The notes below the pieces were generated by a model. It made no database searches. It saw only the letters and a list, made by a program, of their open reading frames with translations, and had not been told where the DNA came from. The position numbers and the translations under genes are program-made. From Luteimonas deserti (lineage in GTDB: Bacteria > Pseudomonadota > Gammaproteobacteria > Xanthomonadales > Xanthomonadaceae): a stretch of 64,000 nt of DNA. Shown in pieces: positions 37,136 through 49,986 of this stretch. The stretch's first letter is position 1. Every line of letters begins with the position of its first letter. The stretch spans positions 57,876 through 121,875 of the forward strand of contig NZ_JACCJZ010000005.1 in NCBI RefSeq assembly GCF_013425765.1, given 5' to 3'.

Positions 37136-37677
37136 CGGAAATCCTCGAGTTGCAACTGCAGCGCTTCACGGGCGCGAAACAGATGGGTCTTCACCGAGCC
37201 GGCGCTGCAGCCCATGATGCGTGCGGTGGTCTCGACATCGAACTCCTCGAGCACCCGCAACGTGAACGCTTCGCGCTGGCGACGCGGCAGGCCGCGCACC
37301 GCATCGCCGAGCATCTGCCAGGCTTCGCGGCCATCGTGTTCGCGTGCCGGATCGGGGCCGTCGTCGGCCCAGTCGATCGCATCGCCATCGGGCGCGCGTG
37401 TCTCGCTCAGCCAGCTCAGGCGGAATGTGCGCCGTCGCTGCACGTCGATGATGCGACTGCGCAGCACCGTCCAGAACAGCGGCGTCCATTCCGCCGGCGG
37501 CCGATCACGATAGCCCAGCATCCGCGTCATCGCGTCCTGCACGGCGTCCAGCGCGTCGTCGCGATGGTGCAGCCCGAGTTCGGCGAAGCGGAAGGCGCGT
37601 CGCTGGACACTGCCCAGGAACGCTTCGAGGGTCGCGGGCGGCGCCGGACGGCCTGGTTCGGAGGGCGGGTCGGTCAC
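37132..37677 (-). CDS. ECF-type RNA polymerase sigma factor
   Basis: A sigma-70-family extracytoplasmic-function factor of about 181 residues. Region 2 is visible in RRAFRFAELGLHHRDDALDA and VQDAMTRMLG, and region 4 in LPRRQREAFTLRVLEEFDVE with the recognition-helix pattern ARIMGCSAGSVKTHLFRARE. The start is uncertain: a GTG at 37677 has AGGG eight bases upstream and is preferred; an ATG at 37740 would add 21 Pro/Arg-rich residues. It is coupled by ATGA to the putative anti-sigma gene. The target regulon and inducing signal are unknown. Confidence 0.85.
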   Translation of the reverse strand: MTDPPSEPGRPAPPATLEAFLGSVQRRAFRFAELGLHHRDDALDAVQDAMTRMLGYRDRPPAEWTPLFWTVLRSRIIDVQRRRTFRLSWLSETRAPDGDAIDWADDGPDPAREHDGREAWQMLGDAVRGLPRRQREAFTLRVLEEFDVETTARIMGCSAGSVKTHLFRAREALQLQLEDFR

Positions 37678-37885
37678 GGGCACAACCCTATCGCGCCCGG
37701 TGCGCAGCGGGGGTTGAGGAACGGGAAGACTGCCATCCATCTACGGGGTGTCGCGCCATCGGCCGGGTCACACGGGAGAACGTCCGGGCTGCAGCGGGGT
37801 TGACGCGGTCGCCGCAAGGCGATCCTCGTCTGGCGCACCGTTCAGCCAGGGGTATGATGCGGCGAACGCCGGCCGGGGAATCGCG

Positions 37886-38191
37886 ATGATCGATGGAGTC
37901 GTGGCGCTGTACATCTTCATGCTCGCGGCGATCGCCGGCCACGTGATCATCTCGAGGGTGCCGGTGATCCTGCATACGCCGTTGATGTCCGGCTCGAACT
38001 TCATCCACGGGATCGTCCTGATCGGCGCGATGCTGGTCCTCGGGCACGCCGACACCACGCTGGAGAAGGCGATCGGCTTCATCGCCGTGATGATGGGCGC
38101 TGGCAATGCGGCCGGCGGGTACGTGGTGACCGAGCGGATGCTGGAGATGTTCCGGCCGAGCGGCACCCACCCGCGCGGAGCCGGCAAATGA
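37886..38191 (+). CDS. pntAB: NAD(P) transhydrogenase subunit alpha part 2 (PntAB)
   Basis: This 101-residue membrane subunit supplies part of the proton channel domain (dII). It has three to four hydrophobic helices, with the conserved HVIISRVPVILHTPLMSGSN and IHGIVLIGAMLVL. The ATG at 37886 (MIDGVVALYIF) is the family start; the frame upstream does not resemble the family. It is coupled to pntB by an ATGA overlap. Its usual upstream neighbour pntAA is separated from it here by the sigma-factor module, so pntAB-pntB probably have their own promoter in the region 37741-37885. Confidence 0.93.
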   Translation: MIDGVVALYIFMLAAIAGHVIISRVPVILHTPLMSGSNFIHGIVLIGAMLVLGHADTTLEKAIGFIAVMMGAGNAAGGYVVTERMLEMFRPSGTHPRGAGK

Positions 38192-39600
38192 GTCGCGACA
38201 CGATGGTGCTGCTGGTGCAGGTCAGTTACCTGGTCGCTGCAACGCTGTTCCTGCTCGGGTTGCAGCGCATGGCGTCCCCGCGTACCGCACGCTCGGGCAT
38301 CCAGTGGGCCGGCGCCGGCATGCTCATCGCGACCTTCGCGACGCTCTTCGTGCCCGGCCTCGCCAACGTCGGCCTGATGCTGCTGGCCATCGCGCTGGGC
38401 ACGGTGCTGGCCTGGATCTCGGGCAAGCGGGTCGCGATCACCGACATGCCGCAGATGGTGGCGCTGTACAACGGCCTGGGCGGCGGCTCGGCCGCGGCGA
38501 TCGGTGCAGTGGAACTGCTTCGGTGGAACGCGTTGGCCGCGACGATGCCGTTCGTGATGCCGGTTCAGCCCCTGGTGCGAACGCTGGCCGTGGCGGGTGC
38601 CCTGATCGGCGCCATCGCGCTGTCGGGTTCCGTGATCGCGTGGGCGAAGCTCGACGGCCGCATGGACAAGCGTTACGTGTTCCCGGGGCAGCAGGCGTTG
38701 AACCTCGTGGTATTCGCCGCCGCCGCCGTGCTCGGCGCGTGGGTGGCGAACGCGCTCGGCATCCCGGCGATCGTCGCGTTCTTCGCCGCCGCGCTGCTGG
38801 TGGGGGTGATGATGACCCTGCCCATCGGGGGCGCGGACATGCCGGTGGTGATCTCGCTCTACAACGCGTTGACCGGCATCGCGGTCGCGTTCGAGGGCTA
38901 CGTGCTGGGCAACGAGGCCCTGATCATTGCCGGCACGATGGTCGGCGCGGCGGGCCTGCTGTTGACGCGGCTGATGGCCAAGGCCATGAACCGGTCGATC
39001 CGCAGCGTTCTGTTCTCGAGCTTCGGCGCGAGCGGGTCGGTGCAGGCGATCGAAGGCGCACAGACATCGACCGAGGCCGCCGATGTCGCGGCGATGATGG
39101 CCTATGCCGAACGCGTCGTGATCGTGCCGGGTTACGGTATGGCCGTGGCCCAGGCCCAGCACAAGATCTGGGAGCTGAGTCAGCGGTTGATCGAGCGCGG
39201 GGTCAAGGTCCGCTTCGCGATCCACCCGGTCGCCGGACGCATGCCCGGGCACATGAACGTGCTGCTCGCCGAGGCCGGGGTGCCGTACGACCTGATCGTC
39301 GACATGGACGACATCAATCCGGAGTTCGCGACGACCGATGTAAGCCTGGTGATCGGCGCCAACGACGTGGTCAATCCGGTCGCGAAAACCGATCCGGCCA
39401 GCCCGATCTACGGCATGCCGATCCTCGATGTGGTGGAGTCCAGACACGCCATCGTGATCAAGCGGGGCGCCGGCGCCGGCTTTGCCGGCATCGAGAACGC
39501 GCTCTTCTACGCACCCAACACGCGGATGCTCTACGGTGACGGCGCGGAGATGGCGGGCGCCCTGGTCGCCGAGCTCAAGGCGCTCGACGGCGCGCACTGA
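38188..39600 (+). CDS. pntB: NAD(P) transhydrogenase subunit beta (PntB)
   Basis: PntB contains the remaining membrane helices of the proton channel and the C-terminal NADP(H)-binding domain dIII. The 470-residue protein has about eight to nine hydrophobic helices (residues 1-280) followed by dIII with VIVPGYGMAVAQAQHKIWEL, HPVAGRMPGHMNVLLAEAGV, VSLVIGANDVVNPVAKTDP and SPIYGMPILDV, the diagnostic NADP-binding motifs. It overlaps pntAB by ATGA and ends 5 nt before the convergent small membrane protein gene. Confidence 0.97.
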   Translation: MSRDTMVLLVQVSYLVAATLFLLGLQRMASPRTARSGIQWAGAGMLIATFATLFVPGLANVGLMLLAIALGTVLAWISGKRVAITDMPQMVALYNGLGGGSAAAIGAVELLRWNALAATMPFVMPVQPLVRTLAVAGALIGAIALSGSVIAWAKLDGRMDKRYVFPGQQALNLVVFAAAAVLGAWVANALGIPAIVAFFAAALLVGVMMTLPIGGADMPVVISLYNALTGIAVAFEGYVLGNEALIIAGTMVGAAGLLLTRLMAKAMNRSIRSVLFSSFGASGSVQAIEGAQTSTEAADVAAMMAYAERVVIVPGYGMAVAQAQHKIWELSQRLIERGVKVRFAIHPVAGRMPGHMNVLLAEAGVPYDLIVDMDDINPEFATTDVSLVIGANDVVNPVAKTDPASPIYGMPILDVVESRHAIVIKRGAGAGFAGIENALFYAPNTRMLYGDGAEMAGALVAELKALDGAH

Positions 39601-39604
39601 CCGC

Positions 39605-40018
39605 CTAGCGCGACAGCACCGCCGCGATCACCACGCCGGCGACTAGCCAGGCGATGTCGACGGGCCCGTTGGCCAGCCCGGCCAGCGTCCAGGCGTGATG
39701 CGGACCGAGCTTCAGCGCCGATTCCCAGGGCAGCATGCCCATGGGGCGTGCGAGCTGGGCGGCGATGATCCCGAAACTCGCGATCAGGATCGCAAGTGCG
39801 GTCGCCGCGGTACCGGCCAATGCACGCAGCGCGCCCGGGCGTATGCGCGCCAGGCGCAACAGCCAGGCTGCATCGACAGCGGCGACCACCGCCATCCAGC
39901 TGCTCTGGGCATTGCGAGCGTCCGCCAGCAGGATCCAGGCCGCCGCGATGCCGAGGCTGCCGAGCAGCAGCAGGGCGGACGCCAGCGGCCAGCGTCGCGC
40001 GCGGGCGGAGTGGGGCAT
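39605..40018 (-). CDS. Small integral membrane protein, unknown function
   Basis: A protein of about 137 residues with four hydrophobic segments (starting WPLASALLLLGSLGIAAAWI, then MAVVAAVDAAWLLRLA, AATALAILIASFGIIAAQLA and DIAWLVAGVVIAAVLSR). I do not recognise a family. The loop HHAWTLAGLANGP has a His pair worth noting. The start is uncertain; ATGs at 40018 and 40030 are both possible and no strong ribosome-binding site decides between them. It is divergent from sufT and convergent with pntB. Confidence 0.65.
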   Translation of the reverse strand: MPHSARARRWPLASALLLLGSLGIAAAWILLADARNAQSSWMAVVAAVDAAWLLRLARIRPGALRALAGTAATALAILIASFGIIAAQLARPMGMLPWESALKLGPHHAWTLAGLANGPVDIAWLVAGVVIAAVLSR

Positions 40019-40116
40019 GGAAGGCTGCATCGCATGAACGGGCGGCCAGCATACCGGCGGCCGGCGATACAATGACATCCTTGCCGTGGCCGCTTCGCGC
40101 CACCATCGATCAGGCC

Positions 40117-40668
40117 ATGTATTCCCGCAGCAGCGAACCCGTCCGATTCGAGCGCGATTGCGCCGCCGTCCTCGTCCCGCAGGGCGACAGCGTGACCCTG
40201 CCCGCGGGCAGCGCCGGTTACATCACCCAGGCCTTGGGCGGCAGCTATACGGTATTCGTCGAAGGCAACCTGTTCCGCATCGCGGGTCGGGACGCCGATG
40301 CCATCGGCAAGGAACCGCCCGTGCCGCTGGAACTGCCCGACGGTGCCGATGACGCGGACGTGGAGCGGATGGTGTGGAACCAGCTGCGCACCTGCTTCGA
40401 CCCGGAGATTCCGATCAACGTGGTCGATCTCGGTCTGGTCTACGAGGCCGTCGTGCTGCCTGCCGAGGACGGCGAGCGCAAGCTCGAGGTCAAGATGACC
40501 CTCACCGCGCCCGGCTGTGGCATGGGTGACATCCTGGTCGATGATGTGCGCAGCAAGCTCGAGATGATTCCCACCGTGTCCGAAGCCGACGTGGAACTGG
40601 TGTTCGACCCGCCCTGGAACCGGACGATGATGTCGGAAGCGGCCCGGCTCGAGACCGGCATGTACTGA
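40117..40668 (+). CDS. sufT: SufT-type Fe-S cluster assembly protein (MIP18/DUF59 domain)
   Basis: A 183-residue protein matching the putative Fe-S assembly factor SufT. An N-terminal region (YSRSSEPVRFERDCAAVLVP, VTLPAGSAGYITQALGGSYT) is followed by a MIP18/DUF59 domain with TCFDPEIPINVVDLGLVYEA and LTAPGCGMGDILVDDV. MIP18-family proteins help mature Fe-S proteins; SufT is usually in the suf operon, but no other suf gene is visible here. The ATG at 40117 is preferred (AGG upstream and family-like N-terminus); an ATG at 40072 would add 15 residues. A strong intrinsic terminator follows. Confidence 0.87.
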   Translation: MYSRSSEPVRFERDCAAVLVPQGDSVTLPAGSAGYITQALGGSYTVFVEGNLFRIAGRDADAIGKEPPVPLELPDGADDADVERMVWNQLRTCFDPEIPINVVDLGLVYEAVVLPAEDGERKLEVKMTLTAPGCGMGDILVDDVRSKLEMIPTVSEADVELVFDPPWNRTMMSEAARLETGMY

Positions 40669-40700
40669 GCCGCAGCCTGCGCCGCGCCTGAAACTGAATG

Positions 40701-40740
40701 CACCCCGTACGTCGTTCTGTGACGTACGGGGTGTTTCTTT
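40701..40740 (+). terminator. Intrinsic terminator of sufT
   Basis: A perfect 13-bp stem (CACCCCGTACGTC at 40701-40713, complement at 40721-40733) with a 7-nt loop is followed by TTTCTTT. It lies 32 nt after the sufT stop. Confidence 0.95.
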
Positions 40741-43021
<2,281 letters not shown>

Positions 43022-43058
43022 CCGGAGCGCAAGCGGCGTCCTGGCCATCCGGCCGGGG

Positions 43059-43077
43059 CGTCGCCTTTCTGGCGACG
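43059..43077 (+). terminator. Hairpin after the first protease gene
   Basis: CGTCGCC, loop TTTCT, GGCGACG: a perfect 7-bp stem 38 nt after the stop, with no T-tract after it. A weak terminator or processing site is possible. Confidence 0.35.
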
Positions 43078-43134
43078 ACGAGTGGTATCGGTCGCTGCTG
43101 ACGGAGTGCAGGCCGACGACTGCGGAGAACGACG

Positions 43135-43557
43135 ATGCGACGATTGCGGGGCGCGCCGGTGCAGTGGGCATGCCGCCTGGCGGTATTGGCAGTGGCACTG
43201 GTGATGATGACGGCGGGGTGTGCGATGGCGAACCAGCAGGGCGTGGACCAGGGCGATCGCCCCGGGCAACGCTTCATCGTCAAGTTCCGCGAGGGCACCT
43301 CCGAAGGGCGGGATCCGGCCGCGGTGCAGCCCCGTCTCGATGCGGCGATGGACGCGATCGCCGCCGATCGCGGTGTGCGGCTGCAGTGGCTGCATCGCAT
43401 GGGAATCGGCGCCGACGTGGTGCGTGCCTCGGCGCCGGTGGATCCGGCGGCGGTGGACGCCCTGCTGGCGCAGTTGTCGGCCGATCCGGATGTGGAGTAC
43501 GCCGAACTCGACGGGATGATGCACATCGGTCCGGTGCCCGAGCCGCCGGCCCGGTGA
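43135..43557 (+). CDS. Free-standing inhibitor I9/propeptide-like exported protein
   Basis: A 140-residue exported protein. The N-terminal hydrophobic stretch ends MTAGCAMA, so it is either a lipoprotein with an atypical lipobox or cleaved after AMA. Residues about 45-132 (GQRFIVKFREG, LQWLHRMGIGADVVRASAPV, LSADPDVEYAELD) align throughout with the propeptide of the subtilisin encoded 280 nt downstream (HARFIVKYRDG, LRALRRTGTGAEVVTSGRPL, LAADPAVEYVEVD). The frame ends there without any catalytic domain. GGAG eight bases before the ATG supports translation. It could be a dedicated subtilase inhibitor or intermolecular chaperone in trans, or the remnant of a truncated protease gene. Confidence 0.75.
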   Translation: MRRLRGAPVQWACRLAVLAVALVMMTAGCAMANQQGVDQGDRPGQRFIVKFREGTSEGRDPAAVQPRLDAAMDAIAADRGVRLQWLHRMGIGADVVRASAPVDPAAVDALLAQLSADPDVEYAELDGMMHIGPVPEPPAR

Positions 43558-43671
43558 GGCGCGCGACGACGGCGTACCCGCACGGTTGCATCGGCTGGGC
43601 GGGGCGGCCGCATCCGCGCGGCGCATTCGGATCGCCGGCCGATGTGCGGATCTGTGATCCGTAGCGTGATT

Positions 43672-43721
43672 TGGACGGCCGGCGCCGACGCGCGGCGCTT
43701 GCGGCGGCGCGCGGCCGTCCA
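43672..43721. repeat. 10-bp inverted repeat upstream of the subtilisin gene
   Basis: TGGACGGCCG (43672-43681) and its exact complement CGGCCGTCCA (43712-43721) flank a 30-nt GC-rich core that itself contains GCGCC/GGCGC. It lies 118 nt upstream of the subtilisin ATG. It may be the terminator of the I9 gene or a regulatory site. Confidence 0.5.
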
Positions 43722-43838
43722 CTAGCGTCGATCCACGCCTGCCGCATCTGCGGCGGGCGTGCGGGACCGAGGGGGCGGTGCCGATCGATGGACCAGCGGG
43801 CGCGCGACGCGCCCATCATCACTTCGGGGAGTCACCGC

Positions 43839-45902
43839 ATGTCGAGCTTCACCTCACGCGCGCGCAGGCGCGCACTGGCTTCGGCCATCCTTGCCGCCGT
43901 CGCATCGGCCGCCGTCGCACCGGCGTTCGCGGCCGAGCGGATCGATCTGGACGGCTTGCAGTCCGCCGACCGGCACGCACGTTTCATCGTGAAGTACCGC
44001 GACGGCGCCGCTGCGCGGACCGATACCGCGGCGCTGCAGACGGCGCTGCAGAAAGCGGCCCGCGCGGTGCCTGCCGCCTCAGGCGACCGTCTCGCGCTGC
44101 GCGCGCTGCGTCGCACCGGCACCGGCGCCGAGGTCGTCACCAGTGGCCGTCCGCTCGACCGGGTCGAAGCCGAAGCGCTGATGCGCCAGCTGGCCGCGGA
44201 TCCCGCGGTCGAATACGTCGAGGTCGACCGGCTGCTGCAGATCGCGCTGACCCCCAACGACACGCGCTACAACCAGCAATGGGGGTTCTTCAATCCCACC
44301 GGCGGCATCCGCGCCGACCAGGCCTGGGATGTGGCCACCGGCGCAGGCGTGGTCGTCGCCGTGCTCGATACCGGCAGCACCAGTCACAGCGATCTCGACG
44401 GGAACACCATCGCCGGCTACGACATGATCAGCGATGCCACGGTCGGTGGCGACGGCAATGGCCGCGATGCCGACCCGGCCGATCCGGGCGACTTCTACGG
44501 CGGCGATCCGTCCAGCTGGCACGGCACCCACGTCGCCGGCACCGTCGCCGCACTGACCAACAACGGCACGGGCGTGGCGGGCACGGCCTTCAATGCAAAG
44601 GTCTCGCACGTGCGCGTGCTCGGGCGCGGCGGCGGCTACACCTCCGACATCGCCGACGGCATCATCTGGGCCTCGGGCGGATCGGTGCCCGGGGTGCCCG
44701 CGAATGCCAATCCCGCCGAGGTCATCAACCTCAGCCTGGGGGGCGGCGGCAGTTGTGGCGCGACGACCCAGAACGCCATCAACGGCGCGGTGTCGCGTGG
44801 CACCACGGTCGTCGTGGCCGCGGGCAACAGCAACGCCAACGTCTCGGGCTTCACCCCGGCCAACTGCGCCAACGTCATCGCGGTCGCCGCGACCGACCAG
44901 AACGGCGCGCGGGCGAGTTTTTCCAACTACGGCACCGGGATCGACGTCTCCGCGCCCGGCGTGGGCATCGTCTCGACGCTCAACAGCGGCAGCACCACGC
45001 CCGGCGCCGAGAGCTACGCCTCGTACAACGGCACTTCGATGGCGGCGCCGCACGTGGCCGGTGTCGTGGCACTCATGCAGTCGGTGGCGCCGACCCCGCT
45101 CAGCCCGGCCCAGGTCGAGTCGATCCTCAAGAGCACGGCGCGGCCGCTGCCCGGTGCGTGTTCGGGTGGCTGCGGCGCCGGCATCATCAACGCCAAGGCG
45201 GCGGTGGACGCCGCTGCAGGCAACGGCGGCGGCACTCCGCCCGATCCCGACCCCGGCACGGGCCAGTTGCAGAACGGCGTTCCGGTGGGCGGCCTTGCCG
45301 GTGCTGCCGGCAGCACACGCACGTGGACGGTCACCGTACCGGCGGGCGCCACCAACCTGTCCATCGCCACCTCGGGCGGAACGGGCGATGCGGACCTGTA
45401 CGTGCGCTTCGGCACCCAGCCCACGACCGCCACCTATGATTGCCGGCCCTACCAGAGCGGCAATGCCGAGACCTGCAGCTTCGCCGCGCCCCAGGCCGGG
45501 ACCTATCACGTCATGGTGCGTGGCTATGCCGCGTATTCCGGGATGTCGCTGGTCGCCAGCTTCGTGGCTCCCAGCGGCGGCGGCACCACATTGCAGAACG
45601 GGGTGCCGGTGAGTGCCCTGTCGGGTGCGGCCGGGAGTTCGCGGACATACACGATGAACGTGCCCTCCGGCGCCACCAACCTGCAGTTCGCGCTGTCGGG
45701 TGGTACCGGCGACGCGGATCTCTACGTCCGCCGGGGCTCGGCACCGACGACGACGGTCTACGACTGCCGCCCGTACCTGAGCGGAAGCAACGAAACCTGC
45801 AGTTTCGCCACGCCGCAGCCGGGCACCTGGCACGTCACCGTGCGCGGCTACAGCGCCTATTCGGGGGCGACCCTGCGCGGGAACTTCAGCGGCGGCAACT
45901 GA
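43839..45902 (+). CDS. Secreted subtilisin-family (S8) serine protease with two PPC domains
   Basis: A 687-residue extracellular protease. A signal peptide (about 1-32, ending APAFAA) is followed by an I9 propeptide (about 46-132) that folds and inhibits the enzyme. The S8 domain (about 140-460) has Asp177 (VVAVLDTGSTSHSDLDG), His228 (SWHGTHVAGTV) and Ser400 (NGTSMAAPHVAGV). Two PPC domains follow (about 476-575 and 589-685), each with the pattern GGTGDADLYVR and a YDCRPY...ETCSF cysteine pair. This is the S8A architecture common in Lysobacter/Xanthomonas secretomes. The ATG at 43839 has GGGGAG upstream. It is adjacent to the free-standing I9 protein. Confidence 0.94.
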   Translation: MSSFTSRARRRALASAILAAVASAAVAPAFAAERIDLDGLQSADRHARFIVKYRDGAAARTDTAALQTALQKAARAVPAASGDRLALRALRRTGTGAEVVTSGRPLDRVEAEALMRQLAADPAVEYVEVDRLLQIALTPNDTRYNQQWGFFNPTGGIRADQAWDVATGAGVVVAVLDTGSTSHSDLDGNTIAGYDMISDATVGGDGNGRDADPADPGDFYGGDPSSWHGTHVAGTVAALTNNGTGVAGTAFNAKVSHVRVLGRGGGYTSDIADGIIWASGGSVPGVPANANPAEVINLSLGGGGSCGATTQNAINGAVSRGTTVVVAAGNSNANVSGFTPANCANVIAVAATDQNGARASFSNYGTGIDVSAPGVGIVSTLNSGSTTPGAESYASYNGTSMAAPHVAGVVALMQSVAPTPLSPAQVESILKSTARPLPGACSGGCGAGIINAKAAVDAAAGNGGGTPPDPDPGTGQLQNGVPVGGLAGAAGSTRTWTVTVPAGATNLSIATSGGTGDADLYVRFGTQPTTATYDCRPYQSGNAETCSFAAPQAGTYHVMVRGYAAYSGMSLVASFVAPSGGGTTLQNGVPVSALSGAAGSSRTYTMNVPSGATNLQFALSGGTGDADLYVRRGSAPTTTVYDCRPYLSGSNETCSFATPQPGTWHVTVRGYSAYSGATLRGNFSGGN

Positions 45903-45916
45903 GGCGCAGCGGTGTT

Positions 45917-45942
45917 CGCGCGGGACAGGGAGGTCCCGCGCG
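45917..45942. terminator. Shared hairpin between convergent subtilisin and asparaginase genes
   Basis: CGCGCGGGAC and its exact complement GTCCCGCGCG (10-bp stem, 6-nt loop AGGGAG) lie in the 51-nt gap between the two stop codons. There is no T-tract on either strand; it may serve as a bidirectional GC-rich terminator. Confidence 0.5.
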
Positions 45943-45953
45943 CTCGCGCGCCG

Positions 45954-46442
45954 TCACGCCAGCGGCTCGAAGCGGTTGGCCTCGACGTTCTTGCGCACCT
46001 TGAGTGGGTCCCAGATCCGTCCGTTCATCGCCACGTAGACCCCCGGTGGCTTGGACTGCACGGCGCCGACCGCGGTGCCGATGTTGAATTCCGCATCCGA
46101 ACCGCGAAACCGGGCCGGGCTCAGCGCACCGGTCAGCACGATGGTCTTGTCCCCGATCGAAGCCAGCACGCGCGCGGTCTCGACCATCGAGTCGGTGCCG
46201 TGGGTCAGCAGCACGTGGCGCGCCGGCTGCGCGGCGATGGTCGCGCGGATCAGCTCGCGATCGTCGCCGGTGATGTGGAGTGAATCCTTGCGGATGATCG
46301 GGATCACACGGAACCGGAACGCGACACCCAGTTCCTCCAGCATGCGGCCGATCTGCGGCTCGCCGACCTGGTAGTCCGACTTGTCGTCGAAATAGATCTT
46401 GTCGATCGTGCCACCGGTGGTGACGATCAGCAGCTCGTCCAT
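45954..46442 (-). CDS. Short asparaginase-domain protein (N-terminal half only)
   Basis: A 162-residue protein equivalent to the N-terminal domain of type I/II asparaginases, which are about 330 residues. Both catalytic threonine motifs are present: LLIVTTGGTIDKIYFD and LLTHGTDSMVETA. A DKTIVLTGALSPARF segment and NGRIWDP follow, but the C-terminal domain is absent; the frame ends cleanly at TGA and no continuation is visible downstream. Such half-size proteins occur as a distinct group, so this is probably not a simple truncation. Catalytic competence is uncertain. The ATG at 46442 is chosen; an ATG at 46475 would add 11 residues. Confidence 0.82.
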   Translation of the reverse strand: MDELLIVTTGGTIDKIYFDDKSDYQVGEPQIGRMLEELGVAFRFRVIPIIRKDSLHITGDDRELIRATIAAQPARHVLLTHGTDSMVETARVLASIGDKTIVLTGALSPARFRGSDAEFNIGTAVGAVQSKPPGVYVAMNGRIWDPLKVRKNVEANRFEPLA

Positions 46443-46509
46443 GCAAACGATCCTGGGGGCAGCGGGGGTCGACATGATACCGGCGCCGTCGTGCCCGCGG
46501 CCGCTGCGA

Positions 46510-49143
<2,634 letters not shown>

Positions 49144-49147
<4 letters not shown>

Positions 49148-49698
49148 TCCACCGTTCCGCCGCCTGCCTCGTCCTGCTCCTGACGCTTGTCGCCTGCCAG
49201 CGCGAGGATGCGCCCGCGCAGGCGGGCGCGCCCGACGCGGCGGCGCCGGCTGCCGCCGCCGCGACGCCGTCGTCGCGCGCGCTGCCCGCGCTGCGCGTGC
49301 CCACCGTCGACGGTGGCGTCTTCGATCTCGCCGACCACCGCGGCCGCTGGGTGGTGGTGAACTTCTGGGCCACGTGGTGCGCGCCGTGCCTGAAGGAGAT
49401 GCCCGAGCTCTCGGCACTCGACGCCATGCGCGAGCACATCCAGGTGGTCGGCCTGGCCTACGAGGAGATCGAGCCGGACGCCATGCAGGCGTTCCTCACC
49501 GAGCGTCCTGTGGTCTATCCGATCGCGATCCTCGATCCCTACACGCCGCCTGCGGATTTCGAAACGCCCAAGGGTCTGCCGATGACCTATCTGATCGCGC
49601 CCGACGGGCGCGTGGCCGAGCAGATCCTCGGGCCAGTGACCGCCGAGGGTCTTGAGGCCATGATCGCGAACGCCGGCGGCCCGGCCACCGGGGCGTGA
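49144..49698 (+). CDS. TlpA-like thioredoxin-fold lipoprotein
   Basis: A 184-residue envelope-attached thiol oxidoreductase. The signal sequence ends in LLTLVACQ (lipobox with Cys near residue 18), followed by an Ala/Pro linker and a thioredoxin domain with the active site VVNFWATWCAPCLKEMP. The cis-Pro loop is visible in KGLPMTYLIAPDGRVAE. TlpA/ResA-type proteins keep periplasmic cysteines reduced, for example in cytochrome maturation. It is coupled by ATGA to yihY, an unusual but clear translational link. Confidence 0.9.
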
Positions 49699-49986
49699 TG
49701 GTGGCCGCGGGCACGCGCGTCACCGGTCGCGGTTAGGCGTCGCATCGCGCGCGGGGCGCGTGGGCAGGCGGCCGTGCCGGGCTCGCCGGCCTGCGCGCAC
49801 CGGTGTCGACGCCAGCGTCGAGGTTCTCGTCGGTGGCGACCCGGATGTGCGGGCGCGCCTCCACTAATGACCGGGTGAAGGCTGCCTCGGGCCCGGGTGG
49901 CCGCGGTCGGACGCGGTTCCGCCCATCGCGCACCCGACGTCGAAGGCGTCACCCTCTCGGGCGAGCGCACAGCCACCCGCGCGCCG

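Noticed and set aside
43135..43557. Interpretation of the I9-like gene as a sequencing-error-split part of the downstream subtilisin
   Set aside because: The downstream gene already has its own signal peptide and complete propeptide, so the two cannot be halves of one protein.
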